A stretch of 64,000 nucleotides of DNA from Gonatopus flavifemur (GCA_018340375.1 JAFFJZ010000004.1:37546001-37610000); one strand, 5' to 3'; counted from the first letter of the stretch, positions 1 to 10,497 are shown. Notes: generated by a model from the sequence alone, not told the origin. Numbers and translations are program-made.

Positions 1-1323
1 GCAAAATTGATGTCCAAACATTCTCAGTTCCGGTTGAACATACAATATATTTTCTATTTATCACATGATACAAATATGCGACAACTGAATGCTGGGATTT
101 TCCATAAAATGAATATCACAAATCCTCGAGAAAGATATACAGCTGCTACTTATTTAGATTAGTTGTCAAAAGAACAACTCGAAACAAACTTGAGTACCAT
201 ATCTTCAAGATTACGAACTACAGAACAGTATTGGAGAAAGCCCAGAAATGATGTCAATTGTATGATTCATCATTACGGGCCAGCTACATGGTTTCTCACA
301 TTCAGTCCAAGTGAATGGTTATGGACAGATTTGATTGAATATCTCCATGAAGTCAATGAGTCCTCTTCTCTTAGGAAATCTGTCAATGAACTTATTGCTT
401 TTGACCCTATTCCAACTTCCCGGTTTATCGAGAACAAGTTCCGAGCTATGCTCGATTTTATTTGTTCATCCGACAATCCGATTAGTGAAGTTGTTCATTA
501 CTTTTGGCGCCGAGAATATCAAGGTAGAGGTATACAACTTTTTCATCTTTTGATTTGGATCGAAGGTGCTCCTATTATGAATGAATCGTCCAATGAAGAA
601 GTAGCCTCGTTTATTCCGAAATATGTTACCTGTAGAATGCCTTCAAAAGGAGTGTCCCCACAATTGTATCGACTAGTGAACACGCATCAGAAACATGCAC
701 ATAACAATTATTGTTGACGTAATAAAAAAACCAAGAACTCGGTCACCAAATTGTGCAGATTCGGATTCCCACGTCCAGTTACAGATATTTCGATAATAAG
801 AGACGTGCGAGTTTCCCTAGCTGCCAAAAGACAGCTGGAAACGAAAAAAGAGATTATATGACCTCCCACGGGCAAAAGAGGAAACCAACATCAATGATTA
901 TAATCCTGCTATTCTCACAGCTTGGGAAGGTAACATGGACATTCAATTTGTTGGAGAAAAGTTGACATTGTTAACTTTATATTGCACCAAGTATGTATCT
1001 AAGGCTGAGAAGAGTTATGTTGGAGATACATTTGAAGCAATAAATTCTTGCACGCCATTGCGTAGCCGTCTCTGGAATGTGGGGATGCGTATGTTGAATC
1101 ATAGGGAATGCGGTGCCCCTGAAGCTGCTGATACCCTTTTGGGGATTCCACTGTTTGGTACTGATCTAAATACAACTATCAGATGGTTGAATGTAGATAT
1201 GATTAGGAGCAGAAAATTAAAAACCCGGAAAGAAATCGAGGATTTACAAGCTGACTCCACAGATATCTTCTGTCCATCGCTAATAGATAGATTCACCATT
1301 ATCCAAACAGGCCCAAAGGATTA
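1..1323 (+). pseudogene. Helitron Rep domain (HUH/Y2), broken
   Basis: This is the N-terminal part of a rolling-circle transposase that would nick and join single-stranded DNA. The translation from 163 contains TTEQYWRKPRNDVNCMI and WFLTFSPSEW, typical of the Helitron-like N-terminal domain, then RREYQGRG before the HUH site. The HUH core reads LFHLLIW where relatives have HIHxLLW, so the first histidine is replaced. After a TGA (715-717), CRFGFPRP follows in the same frame. After a frame change near 857, NINDYNPAILTAWEGNMDIQ and the tyrosine motif YCTKYVSKAEK appear, with both catalytic tyrosines present. It ends at TAG 1322-1324 and coding moves back to frame 1. Position 163 is only the base after a stop, not a true start. 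Clearly a degraded gene; identification is strong because motif order and spacing are conserved. Confidence 0.88.
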
Positions 1324-3858
1324 GAATCCACGTCTCTTTACAATTTCGCAGAATGGTATGATATTACGAAAATCAGACCATCTAAGAAATCTGAATACCA
1401 TATCATAGGTGAATTTTTATTTCTGAAAAAACGTGCACGTGCATATCTCATTAATCATTACCACTATAATGTTGAATTCCAACCTGAGAATTATTATTTT
1501 TCATTATTGTTATTGTTCAAACCTTGGAGAGATATTTGTGAATTGAAAAACGGATGTGAGACATATGCAGGAGCATTTTTATCTCTACAATCACAACTAA
1601 TAGAAGCAATGCAATATTACCAGCGAATAATTGATATTCAGAAAGCCCGTGACCATATCGAGGAAAAAATTGACCAGAACTCATTACAAACTTCAAATCA
1701 GGAAGAGAATACATTTGATGACCACGTCTTGGAATGTGTGCCCATTGAAACAGCTGGCGCTATGAAGGATTTCAAAGAAGTAGAAAATAAGGTTGAGATT
1801 GTTGATCTGTCCCAGATGATTTCGCAGTTGAATAGCGATCAAAAACGTCTATTTGATAAAGTTACCAGTGCTTTGAGTTCTAAGAATGAAATTCTCAGAC
1901 TTTATGTCAGCGGAGAAGGTGGCACTGGCAAAAGCTTTCTCATCAGAACTATTAGATGCTGGATTAAACAGATTATTGGCAAAGATACTGCAGTAACTGC
2001 ACCTACTGGAATAGCAGCTTTCAATATTGAAGGTCTCACTTTGCATCGCCTCTTTCAGTTGCCAGTAGAACACGGGCATACTGCACAGTATAGACAACTT
2101 TCTGACGCTGCTCTCAAGGTTATACGAGATCAACTTGAAAATGTTACATTAATGATCATTGATGAGGTTTCAATGGTTTCTAATGTAACTTTTCTGTATG
2201 TACATCTCCGATTGACAGAATTATTCAATACATCAGATTGTGATGATGATTGGTTTGGAAAAAAACATATTTTATTATTCGGTGATTTACTGCAGCTGCC
2301 ACCTGTTCATGGAGATCCTGCTTTTATACAATTATCCACTAAGAACATTGAAAAACACACTGGCGCTCTGGGTTCTCATGATCTATGGAGCGGTTTGTTC
2401 ATCTATGATGAACTGGGAATCAATATGCGACAACAGAATGACACTTCTTACAAAGATATGCTGTCGAGAATTCGCATAGAAGTACTTGATGGCTTGGAAA
2501 TTGAAGCCCTACAGTGTAGAAAAATCAATTTTGAGACCACAAGCTGTGGTAACAGATCAAATGAACTTTGTGATTATTTGCTCAATAGTGTTCCGGATGC
2601 AGTTTGTTTGCTCCCTACTTGTGGGCAATGTGATGTTCTGAACACAGCAATACTCAGCCGAATTCCTTCGGAAGAAATTCATTTAATCGCACCAGATATC
2701 ACAAATTGTGCACCTTATTTGAAAAAAAAGGTATTGAAAACATTATCTTCAAATGTTGACGATACTTCTCGCACAGCAGGACCAGCAAGAATTATGATTG
2801 TCAAATTAGGAGCAAGAATCATGATCAGGAGGAATATCAATGTTTCTTCAGGGCTTGTCAACGGTACATTAGGGGAAATTGTGTCCGTTATACGACACAA
2901 CAACGAGATCGAAAACTTGAAAATTGTTTTGAATACAGGAATCGAACATACCATAGAACGCGTGAGTGTTGAATTTGAAGTAATGGATAAAGCCTTCGTC
3001 ATAAGAAAACAGTTTCCTATATGTCTCAGCTACGGCATGACTATCCACAAGAGTCAAGGATTGAGTTTAGATAATGCGATGATTGAAGCTGGGAATTCAA
3101 TATTTGCTTGTGGTCAAGTATATGTTGCTCTCTCTCGAGTAACTAGGTTGCAAGGATTACATCTAATTAATTTTGATCCATCTTCTGTAAAAGCGCAAGA
3201 ATCAGCTATAATAGAATACAACCGATTGCGAAAAAAATATAGACCAGATCTTATGACCATAAAAATTTCCAAGCAACTTTTTCGCCAAGTACGTGATAAT
3301 ATTTGCGCCATACCCATCGAAGTATCCAGAGTTCAAAATATTGATGATAAATCCAGAGAACCTCATACATTGAACGTGATGGTGCTCCCCAATGTTGACG
3401 GTGTTTCTTCTTATGTGAATGCAGCAATGCAGTGTATATTGTACTGTGCTTCTATGACGAAACAAATACTTCCATCTGACCCCAATGACATCATGAATAT
3501 TTCAATTGAGAACTATAATTCGCATAAAAACCTTGACACCATAGCTCTAAAACAGCTTGCGGGTTCACAATATCCGCATAATCACTCACGAGATGCAGGA
3601 AAATTTATTGCTTCCATTTGTGGGAATTCAATGGCTATTCAAAATTCAGTCAAGCACCAAATAACTACCATAACGAGATGTACAAAATGTGAATATGCCG
3701 AAAATGTTATTAGTACAAATTGTGTTATACGTCTTGCAGTACCTCCAATTTCGGAAAAATCAGTTGAGTTTCAAGAAATATTCAAGTTCAATTTTTCAAC
3801 ACGCAAAATCATTGAAAATTCTGGTGGTAATTGTAATAACCTGCATAAAACTGAATAA
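1321..3858 (+). pseudogene. Helitron Pif1-like helicase, fused to a ubiquitin-protease-like region
   Basis: The frame is open from about 1321, with LYNFAEWYDITKIRP and FKPWRDICELKNGC as in Helitron proteins; no true start is expected here because it continues the Rep. Superfamily 1B helicase motifs follow in order: Walker A GEGGTGKSF (~1912), Walker B LMIIDEVSMVS (~2149), FGDLLQLPP (~2278), SYGMTIHKSQGLSLD (~3028) and YVALSRVTRLQGLHL (~3121). It would unwind DNA during rolling-circle transposition. From about 3390 the sequence changes to GVSSYVNAAMQCILYC, which matches the Cys box of ubiquitin-specific proteases except that the catalytic cysteine position is serine. RCTKCEY (~3679) resembles the CxxC of a USP finger. 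TAA at 3856-3858 ends the frame, but the same frame resumes downstream. Confidence 0.9.
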
Positions 3859-3897
3859 TCAGTCATCAGAGCATCAGAACAATATGTGATTGTATAA

Positions 3898-4173
3898 TTG
3901 ATGATATTCAATCACAATAATGTTGAAGCAACAAAGTTAGAAAATATAAACATCAAAGCAGTGCCAACCACAAAAATCCAAATTGCAGGACACTTTTATA
4001 AAGTTATAACCGTTGTTTTTTATCAGGGAAAAAGTATTTCCGGAGGTAACTCCACGTGCATGTTACGAAGTGAAGGTACAAAGTGGATATTTATTCATGA
4101 TCTACGAGTTGAAGAACGAAATTGGCCACGTAGTGCTAAAGACTCATACATATATTTCTTCAGAAAGCAATAA
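3898..4173 (+). pseudogene. C-terminal USP-like tail of the Helitron protein
   Basis: Same reading frame as the helicase, separated only by TAA 3856-3858 and TAA 3895-3897, so it is best read as the end of the same polypeptide. GHFYKVITVVFYQGKSISGG, then STCMLRSEGTKWIFIHDLRV and WPRSAKDSYIYFF, have the layout of a ubiquitin-specific protease His box (normally GGHYTxxxR...WxxxDD). Here the expected histidine is asparagine and the expected aspartate pair reads HD. With the serine at the cysteine position upstream, all three catalytic positions look altered. Family assignment is by motif pattern only. Confidence 0.6.
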
Positions 4174-4916
4174 TTTCACTTGCTCATCAAATAACAACTC
4201 AATTACTATAATCTTCTATAGGTGATTTGGAAGAACATAGTATACCTTTATAATACCTCAACCGACTAAATATTCTTGAAGAATTTTTCAAAATGATTTT
4301 GATGGATATTCCACGAAATTCTGAAAAATTTCTTGTACAGTACTGAAAAATGCTCTTGACCAGATATTTTGAAGATATCTCTTTTTGTCGCATGATGATT
4401 GAATATTTGACATCTCTCTAAGATACTCTTCAAAATAATCCTAAAGAGTCATTGAAACATTTTTGCTGGGAAACTATTTTCAACTTCATGCCAAATGGTA
4501 CGAATTCTCGTTTTATCAAAAAAATTTCTGTTGGATACCTTAAACATATTGCGTGCAAGTTTTCTCTGTTCGTGAAATCTGTTTTGTTCCGTTTTCCTAA
4601 CAATCATATTTTGAGAACAATGGGAATTCTTGCACAATACATGTTTAAAACAAAATCGTGGGCTGCTTTGAGCGCCAACCTATCGGTGAGTTAATATTTA
4701 CTTTTCGGAATCCTGCACATATGTATTGATTTATGGGAATCCACTTTCCTTCCCTTCTGTTCTTCACTCTTCATGGCGATATCTATTGCTGTCCAATGAT
4801 GAGATGACTGATGGAAACCCAAGTGAGTTTTTCATATCACAAATGATCTGAGGACATTTTTTTCATCGCTACGATCGCTATTGAATTAGACATGAGCATT
4901 CGAATTTTATTTATGT
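4174..4916. other. No recognisable gene
   Basis: AT-rich sequence with only short, low-complexity open frames on both strands (the longest about 80 codons at 4452-4694, with no recognisable motif). It probably includes the untranslated end of the Helitron. I see no TIR, tandem repeat or RNA gene. Confidence 0.5.
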
Positions 4917-4920
4917 TCAG

Positions 4921-5060
4921 TTAAGGACACATCCAGAAAAAGAAGTGGAATCCCAATGGAAAAACTTCAAGAAAGTGAAAAAATCACGCCAAATACATGA
5001 AAATGCGGTCAATCCTGAAAAAATCCAAAAATACATTCGAACGAGAATTCTCCTACCATA
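4921..5060 (+). pseudogene. Possible SANT/MADF-like exon remnant
   Basis: An acceptor-like TTTATGTTCAG ends at 4920. It is followed by an open stretch reading LRTHPEKEVESQWKNFKKVK, which has the look of helix 2-3 of Myb/SANT-like or MADF DNA-binding domains found in transposon-derived proteins (K-E-V-x-x-Q-W-x-N-x-K). The frame stops at about 5060, while a second frame downstream (about 5004-5124) reads as a lysine/glutamine-rich coiled-coil-like segment, suggesting a one-base shift. This is too short for a firm family call. It may belong with the AT-hook exon at 5811. Confidence 0.3.
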
Positions 5061-5374
5061 AGAATTTGGATAAGATACAACAGGATATGCTTCACTTGAA
5101 AAAAAAAGATGTGAAATCAATATGAGCTGCCAAGTACATTCGGTTATTCAAATGGTATGTAAACGATCTCTTGTATATTGTAACTTCAGTTTGTTTAAAT
5201 TGTATTCAAAGCGATTTTTGATTGTATTGAATTAACAATATATAGTGAGGTGAAACGAAAATTAGGTTCCACCATTTGACATACTAGAAACAATTCTGAC
5301 CTATTTGAAACTCACCGTGTTGATCGTTTCTAATATGTTTTGAAATTTTCCACATACCAGAAACAACGCCAAGT

Positions 5375-5610
5375 TATTCCAAACCAAACGCGTTAGTCGT
5401 TCCAAATAGATTCTGGAATCCACGTCAATGCGGAACACTTGGCGCGGCCGATTACGTGAGTTTCGAGCCCTAAGTGTATTCAAACAATTCTGTTGAAAGT
5501 ATGTGATCTAAACGTTGGATAATAAAATCTTCATCGGCCGCGCCAAGTGTTCCGCATTGACGTGGATTTCAAAATCTATTTGGAACGACTAACGCGTTTG
5601 GTTTGGAATA
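5375..5610. repeat. Foldback (hairpin) element with 78-bp arms
   Basis: Arms 5375-5452 and 5533-5610 are reverse complements with about two mismatches, around an 80-bp loop. The arms contain AACGCGTTAGTCGTTCC and end at the loop in GGCGCGGCCGAT. Near-identity of the arms indicates a young MITE or a recent inverted duplication. No target duplication was identified. Confidence 0.85.
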
Positions 5611-5627
5611 ATATCCCTGATTAAAGA

Positions 5628-5710
5628 ATCTCATTGAATCCGATACAAACCCATATATTCCTGTTTTAATCGGATTCGATGGGTTGAATGGGATTTTTCT
5701 ATCCAGGGAT
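5628..5710. repeat. Short MITE with CCCTGATTAAAG...CCAGGGAT ends
   Basis: The sequence runs from TCCCTGATTAAAGAATC to TTCTATCCAGGGATA, with related inner words (GAATCCGAT / ATCGGATTCGATGGG). The end motif CCCTGNTNAAA is shared with several other small elements in this window (29814, 30047, 49620, 62794). Confidence 0.45.
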
Positions 5711-5810
5711 ACAGCTACTACTGATCTGAGAATATTTAGTCATTTTTTTTGTATTCTTTGGAAAAATAGTTATAAAGAAGATCGATCACACCGATAAATT
5801 ATTTTTTCAG

Positions 5811-6157
5811 TCCGAGATAAAGAGTTGATGCCAATTCCTCCTACATCTCGTGGAAGGCGAAATACTGCAGGTGATAACGATCCTCCTGTCGTCGTGCGCA
5901 GAAGAGGGAGACCTCGGCGTGATGAACCAGTTCAAGAAAACGTACTTGCAAACGGAGAACCTCCCGTCGTTCGAAGACGAGGTAGACCTCGACGGAATCG
6001 AATCACCCAGTCGATGAAGAAGACCGTGATCCGGGAAGACTGGACGAATGCCGAAACGAAAACGATGGCGATGACGGTACCAATCAACAGGCTGAAGGCG
6101 ACATTTCTGTTCCAGTCGCGGTTTCAGATTCACAGCGAGGGATGTGTGAGTCACTGA
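5811..6157 (+). CDS. Exon encoding two AT-hooks (candidate DNA-binding protein)
   Basis: A good acceptor (ATTATTTTTTCAG) ends at 5810, and the frame is open in phase 1 from there; the first ATG is at 5828. The translation has two AT-hook cores, RRRGRPRR and RRRGRPRRN, separated by an acidic linker and each preceded by PPVV, as if by internal duplication. AT-hooks bind the minor groove of AT-rich DNA. After the second hook the frame becomes basic and featureless. A -1 frame over about 6010-6150 instead reads as an acidic VDEEDRDPGRLDE-type tail and reaches a donor-like TGT|GTGAGT near 6150. A one-base indel (mutation or sequencing error) around 6010 is therefore likely. The full gene is not resolved. 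Confidence 0.5.
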
Positions 6158-6270
6158 TCTATAATATACACTGGATAGTGCAGAGAACAGCCTTTCCGTA
6201 TGCGAGCTTGGTTCCCAAGAGGGCGCCGCTGCCATGAAAGGGCAATTCCACTGTCTTTCTAATCAAAAGC

Positions 6271-6856
6271 CACGCGTGTCCCAGAACTCGCGGACCAAAT
6301 TTCACAGGTATATTCTGCAGTCAAAATGCAATAATTTCCCGTTTGAGAAGAATTCTTTCCAAGGCTTTGCTTTTGAGATATGGAACATTGAGCATTGAGG
6401 ATTGTAAGAGTTTTTTCTTCAAATCCAGATTACTCAGAGGTATAATATGCTACATACTTCTGCTTGTTACCGTTTTCTAAGCCGGAAAACGACGAATTTC
6501 TAGGAGAGAATCAAACTATCCCATTACTCTCCGTTTTGGAACCATAGTGATCTGAAGTTGCTCGATTCTGATTGGCTGGGGACCCAAAACTTTCAAATTG
6601 CTGTAGCTCCAAAACGACGAATGATAGTATAGTTGAATTTTTTCCTGTAGATTGCCTCGTTTTCCGACTTAGCTGAAGCTCAAGTATGTAGCTTACAGTG
6701 CTTTTCGATAATTTGGATTTGAAACCAAAAAAAATCCGAAAATGCTTATATCTCAAAACCTAAGTCTCTAGAAAAACTTTTTCAAATGGGGAATTATTGC
6801 GTTTCGGCTACGGAATACACCTGTGGAATCTGGTCCGCGAGTTCTGGGACACCCTG
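6271..6856. mobile_element. MITE with GTGTCCCAGAACTCGCGGAC termini
   Basis: Left end GTGTCCCAGAACTCGCGGAC (6276) is the inverse of GTCCGCGAGTTCTGGGACAC (6833-6852), the right end continuing CCTGTATA. Inner sequences are also inverted: the left half (TATTCTGCAGTCAAAATGCA...GGCTTTGCTTTTGAGATAT) mirrors the right half (ATATCTCAAAACCTAAG...GGGAATTATTGC). About 586 bp, no transposase. A related half-element lies at 19960-20190. Confidence 0.8.
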
Positions 6857-6902
6857 TATATAGCCGTCTAAACGAAACACGTTTGGCGGAGCTGTGCGCT
6901 AT

Positions 6903-7170
6903 CTACACGAAGAGAAATGTTACATTAAAAATTAGTATATTGCTAGCAAGTACGGAATAGCCTCTCCTTCATGATGACATTTACTCCGGTACTTTCTGGA
7001 AAATTACTGAATCTGATAGTCTAATATAGAAGGATCATTGCATATTCTATTATCAGATATAGTAATCTTTCAGGAAGTATCGGAGTAAATGTCATCACAA
7101 AGGAAGGAAAGTCTGTCCCGTACTTGCTAGCAATATAGTAATTTTTGATGTAACATTTCTCTCCGTGTAG
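6903..7170. mobile_element. Full-length palindromic MITE (CTACACGGAGA family)
   Basis: CTACACGAAGAGAAATGTTA at 6903 is the inverse of TAACATTTCTCTCCGTGTAG ending at 7170. Complementarity continues almost to the centre, for example TGATGACATTTACTCCG against CGGAGTAAATGTCATCA. The 268-bp element is essentially one imperfect hairpin. The end motif CTACACGGAGA recurs at 45530, 48890 and, more weakly, 49861. Confidence 0.85.
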
Positions 7171-7257
7171 TGTCTGCTATAGATCAGTGGTGTGGGTACA
7201 TTTCCTCCAATATTTATTACTCTCCAATACAGCATATTTCATGAATAATTGAGAAAA

Positions 7258-7471
7258 ATGAGTGTATTCATAACTGTTTACATAGAAAACGAGACCAATG
7301 CAGGGCCTCAAGAAAATGAAATAATTGCTTCACCCGAAGATTTAGAAATGCAAGGAAACCACAACGAATCGGAATCAGACAGCGAGATAGTTGTTGATGA
7401 CCATGAAAATGGAGAAAACGAAATAAATTTCCAACCGATAGAGCCACATTTGGATAACCAACAAAATATAC
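7258..7471 (+). CDS. Candidate acidic exon (exon A of a phase-1 exon series)
   Basis: Open frame with an ATG at 7258 (also 7249) encoding an acidic, disordered-looking stretch: many Glu/Asp/Asn residues, ESESDSEIVVDDHENGENE, no cysteines. It ends at a donor (ATATAC|GTATGT, GT at 7472) in phase 1. That phase joins correctly to the next candidate exon at 7603. An acceptor-like ACATAG is present at about 7290, so the exon may be shorter. Function unknown; the composition resembles a transactivation or linker segment. Confidence 0.45.
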
Positions 7472-7602
7472 GTATGTCATGAGTACTGTCATTGAAATTG
7501 ATCTTCATTACCAATTTTCCTGTCAATGCGCTTTCTTAAAATATAAGAAATGTAGGAATTTTTTTTCACGAAAATGATGATGAGAATTTTTTGTATAAAT
7601 AG

Positions 7603-7671
7603 GTTCAGAGCCATCAGCATTCCCGTTGAGCACCAGAGATCAGAATCATGATCAAACCAGTTCTGCGCCAG
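7603..7671 (+). CDS. Candidate exon B, 69 bp, phase 1-1
   Basis: Bounded by TGTATAAATAG and CAG|GTACGT. When spliced in phase 1 to the exon ending at 7471 it reads RSEPSAFPLSTRDQNHDQ then TSSAP, with no stop. It is short, but both phases match its neighbours, which is unlikely by chance for three segments in a row. Confidence 0.4.
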
Positions 7672-7728
7672 GTACGTTCTGCCTTGACTTATATAGTGCT
7701 AAAGCTGGTGAAGGACTCCTAGCGAACT

Positions 7729-7925
7729 ATTCGACATATGTAGAAACGCGTTTGGATCCGACATATGTAGAAAAGAGTCAGGATTCGATATATGTAGAAA
7801 CCAGCCTGGATTCGACATATTTAGAAACGAGCTTGAATTTGACATATGTAGAAAGGAGCCGGCCTCTCACTTCATGTAGAAAAACACGTGGATGTAGAAA
7901 CGGTGTATGTAGGAACGAGCCCGAG
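7729..7925 (+). repeat. 27-bp minisatellite (TTCGACATATGTAGAAACGAG)
   Basis: At least five tandem copies of a unit like GACATATGTAGAAACGAG plus CYTGGATTC, decaying to GTAGAAA-containing pieces to the right. The period is nine codons, so the forward frame shows a repeated TYVETSLD-type octapeptide. The array lies in what would be the intron after exon B, so I treat it as non-coding. Confidence 0.75.
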
Positions 7926-8294
7926 CCGGTCAAGCGTGGTTTGTATGCTAGGGCGATACTCATTTTATATAAAAAAGTGTGTTTTTATTTTTCGTTGTCA
8001 ATAAAAAAAGTTTTCTGTATGTCTCACCCTTTCATTTTGTTGTACCTCATGAATGAGTGCTACAGTGGTGTTCACATAATTTTCAAACGAGATTTAGGGG
8101 TCGCTCACGGCGTTTTGAAACACCTGTTTAAAATTTTTCGGAAGGCTAGAGTTGGTGGAAAAATTGATAGCAACGTAATCAATTCACGCGGGCACGAAAA
8201 ACGATGGATTTCAACGAAAATTACAATTTTCTCACTTGAAAAATGTGAAAAAAACTTCGACTCAACAGGTTCTACGAGTATGTCAAATCAGAAA

Positions 8295-8900
8295 AACCGT
8301 GTTTTTTGTCGGAATACATCGTTCTAACGCATATGTACCCCTCAAATTTCAATCAGATCACCGCGTGAATTAATAAAACTCCCATCACCCGTTCTCCAGT
8401 TTCTGTTCTCCCAAGAAATGTAAAAAATTCGTGATTAAAATGGTTTCGCGGGTATGTAAAATTTGTAAAACTGCAAGTTTGCGTCGAAGTCCATCGTTGT
8501 CACGCATATCTACCTCTTGAATATCGATCAGATCACCGCGTGAATTGATTCCAATGTCATCGCTCCTTTGCCGGACTCGGAACTTCCGGAAAATGTCAAG
8601 AAATCTGGATTCAATAGATTCCACGGATACGTAAAATCATAAAAACTTCAATTCTTGTCGAAATCCATCGTCATTACGTATAAGTACCCCTCACATACCA
8701 ATCAGATGATCGCATAAATTGATGTAATTTCTATTACTCCTCTCCCACACTCTAGACTTCCGGAAGAGGTCGAAAAATTCAGAGTGAACAGGTTCCACGT
8801 GTAGGTGAATCAATAAAAACTGTATCTTCCTCCGAAAATCAACGTTTTCCATGTGTAATTACCAATGAGATTCAATGGAGATGACCGCTTTCATTGATCG
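8295..8900. repeat. Degenerate tandem array, ~175-bp unit, about 4 copies
   Basis: A landmark (CATCGT, then ACGCATATGTACCCCTC, then ATCAGATCACCGCGTGAATT) recurs at about 8310, 8488, 8658 and 8834, giving spacings of about 178, 170 and 176 bp. Other unit landmarks (GACTTCCGGAA, GGTTCCACG, GTAAAAT) recur in the same order. A partial older copy extends left to about 8150. Satellite-like. Confidence 0.75.
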
Positions 8901-9119
8901 CGCTGTTACCATCCCTCCATCAGACCCTAGACTTTCAAAACATATAAGAAAAATTCAGACTCAAGAGGTTCCACGGATATGTAAACGACGTTTGACCTCC
9001 GCTTCACATAGTTTCGATTATTCGTTGATCAGTTCAACTTGTCAAAACTCAACAACGGATTCATCTTTTTCCATGTCGAAACCTATCTTAATCGATTCAG
9101 CGACTCGGAATCTTTGAGA

Positions 9120-9740
9120 ATTGTGACGGTCTTTCTGAGATCGTCACGATGAACGAGTATAGTGAAGTTAACGCGACGAGGCTTCTCTCTTTTTCCTCCC
9201 GGGATGACAATTCATTTGAATGATCTGATGTATAACTAATGCCGAGCCACACGGTTCATTATGAGGGTCGCCATCTACCGCCACCACCACGCACGGAACA
9301 ACCGAATCTTGATGCGGCGATAACCATTATCGACCGTAGATCTACCGCCCGCAAGCTTCTAGGACGATGGTGTGAGAGACACCACTGAGCGTTATTTCGG
9401 CCGCCTACGTAGCAACAACGGGAGTTGTTGCATCATCTCGCCTGATTCACGAGGGACCAACCGCGGGCCTCAACGCTGTTTCACCGTCCCGCTTGAAGGG
9501 GTTACCAAGCTCTCGCACGGCCGCTGGAAGCGGCGTCGCATCAGAGTTGCCTTGCCGTTCGATGAGAGAGTACCGTAAAGGAAAAGGTAAGTCCACCCGA
9601 AGGTGGTACGTCGCTGTCGTGAGTCTGGGCTCCGATCGTTCGATTGTATGGACGCCCACTAGGCCGTAGATGCCTTTCGGTATTGAGTCAGGGTTTGCGA
9701 CGTAACAGAATATCCTACTTTCGTTCATCTTTTCCGAACG
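9120..9740. other. GC-rich island of unknown nature
   Basis: Base composition rises sharply against the flanking AT-rich DNA. Short frames are open on both strands (a 93-codon frame on the minus strand at 9447-9728, a 68-codon frame on the plus strand), but neither shows a domain I can name. It could be a fragment of a high-copy GC-rich repeat, rDNA spacer or the 5' part of a retroelement. I do not assign it. Confidence 0.35.
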
Positions 9741-9934
9741 AATTGTCCAATAATCAACTTCAAATCCATCAAAGCATTCAAGTACAGTCCGCGTCGAAAG
9801 TAATGCTACTCGTTCGCTAGACGTCGTTCGCCAACTTCAGCTTCATCCAACTCATTACAATTTATAATCAATGTTGACTAATAATTTTTTATTTATAACG
9901 ATTTTATTTTTAGTTTTCGTATTTGCTATTTCAG

Positions 9935-9973
9935 GACCAACAAGGAGAAAGAAGAGACCTTGCGGAGGCAAAG
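9935..9973 (+). CDS. Candidate exon C, 39 bp, basic, phase 1-1
   Basis: Bounded by a strong acceptor (TTTGCTATTTCAG) and a donor (AAAG|GTAATA). Joined to exon B in phase 1 it encodes GPTRRKKRPCGGK, an AT-hook-like basic motif, which fits the AT-hook exon upstream at 5811. A micro-exon with matching phase on both sides supports one gene with exons at 7258, 7603 and 9935. Continuation downstream was not found. Confidence 0.4.
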
Positions 9974-10497
9974 GTAATAATTTTATTATAAAGTGTGGCT
10001 GACATGCACGCTTATATTACTCAATAATTAGCATTAAATGATTACTGTTCTCTTTGATTCATAAAAATTTGAAATCATTATCGTGAGAATCTATTTTATT
10101 GGTAATTGTCCACATCGGAGCAATTTGTATATTAGAATGTGTTTATATATTTCATTTTCAACTTGGATGATGACAAATTTATAATACAACTTGCTCAATT
10201 GATCACCTGAAATTTTTCCTCATTTTTCCCAATAAATGCGTTATTTCATCACTAAAGGACCCCACACAAATCTTATGGAAAATGGTTCTCCGTCGAATTG
10301 GCTGGATTCGCAATATGATACAGCTCAGAACGTCCCAATCAAAAGTGTCCATAGGCACAAAGTCCAATAATGGACAGTTTCCGAAATATAGAGAATTGAA
10401 GATCAGAAAAGTGGAACTATGAGTAGCCATATATGTGAGATATATCTATATATGCTGTATGCGTGCATGGATGCAGGTGCCTACGTCTGTACCTACA

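Larger units (their letters stand above)
1..4200 (+). mobile_element. Helitron remnant (rolling-circle transposon)
   Basis: Conceptual translation in forward frames follows the order of a Helitron Rep/helicase protein: N-terminal Helitron-like domain, HUH-type Rep region, two-tyrosine motif, Pif1-family helicase and a ubiquitin-protease-like tail. The window opens inside the element, since Helitron-like sequence already runs from base 1 to an in-frame TAG at 160-162. The left end is therefore outside. I could not place the 3' CTRR/hairpin end with confidence; recognisable coding similarity stops near 4173. In-frame stops (160, 715, 3856, 3895) and frame changes near 857 and 1320 show the copy is dead. 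Confidence 0.9.

Noticed and set aside
7626..8327. 233-codon plus-strand frame with TYVETSLD repeats
   Set aside because: The repeats are a 27-bp minisatellite. The frame crosses a good donor at 7672 and runs into satellite-like DNA, so it is not a repeat protein.
9447..9728. 93-codon minus-strand frame in the GC-rich island as a gene
   Set aside because: Frames are open on both strands because of GC content; no start context, splice sites or recognised motif.
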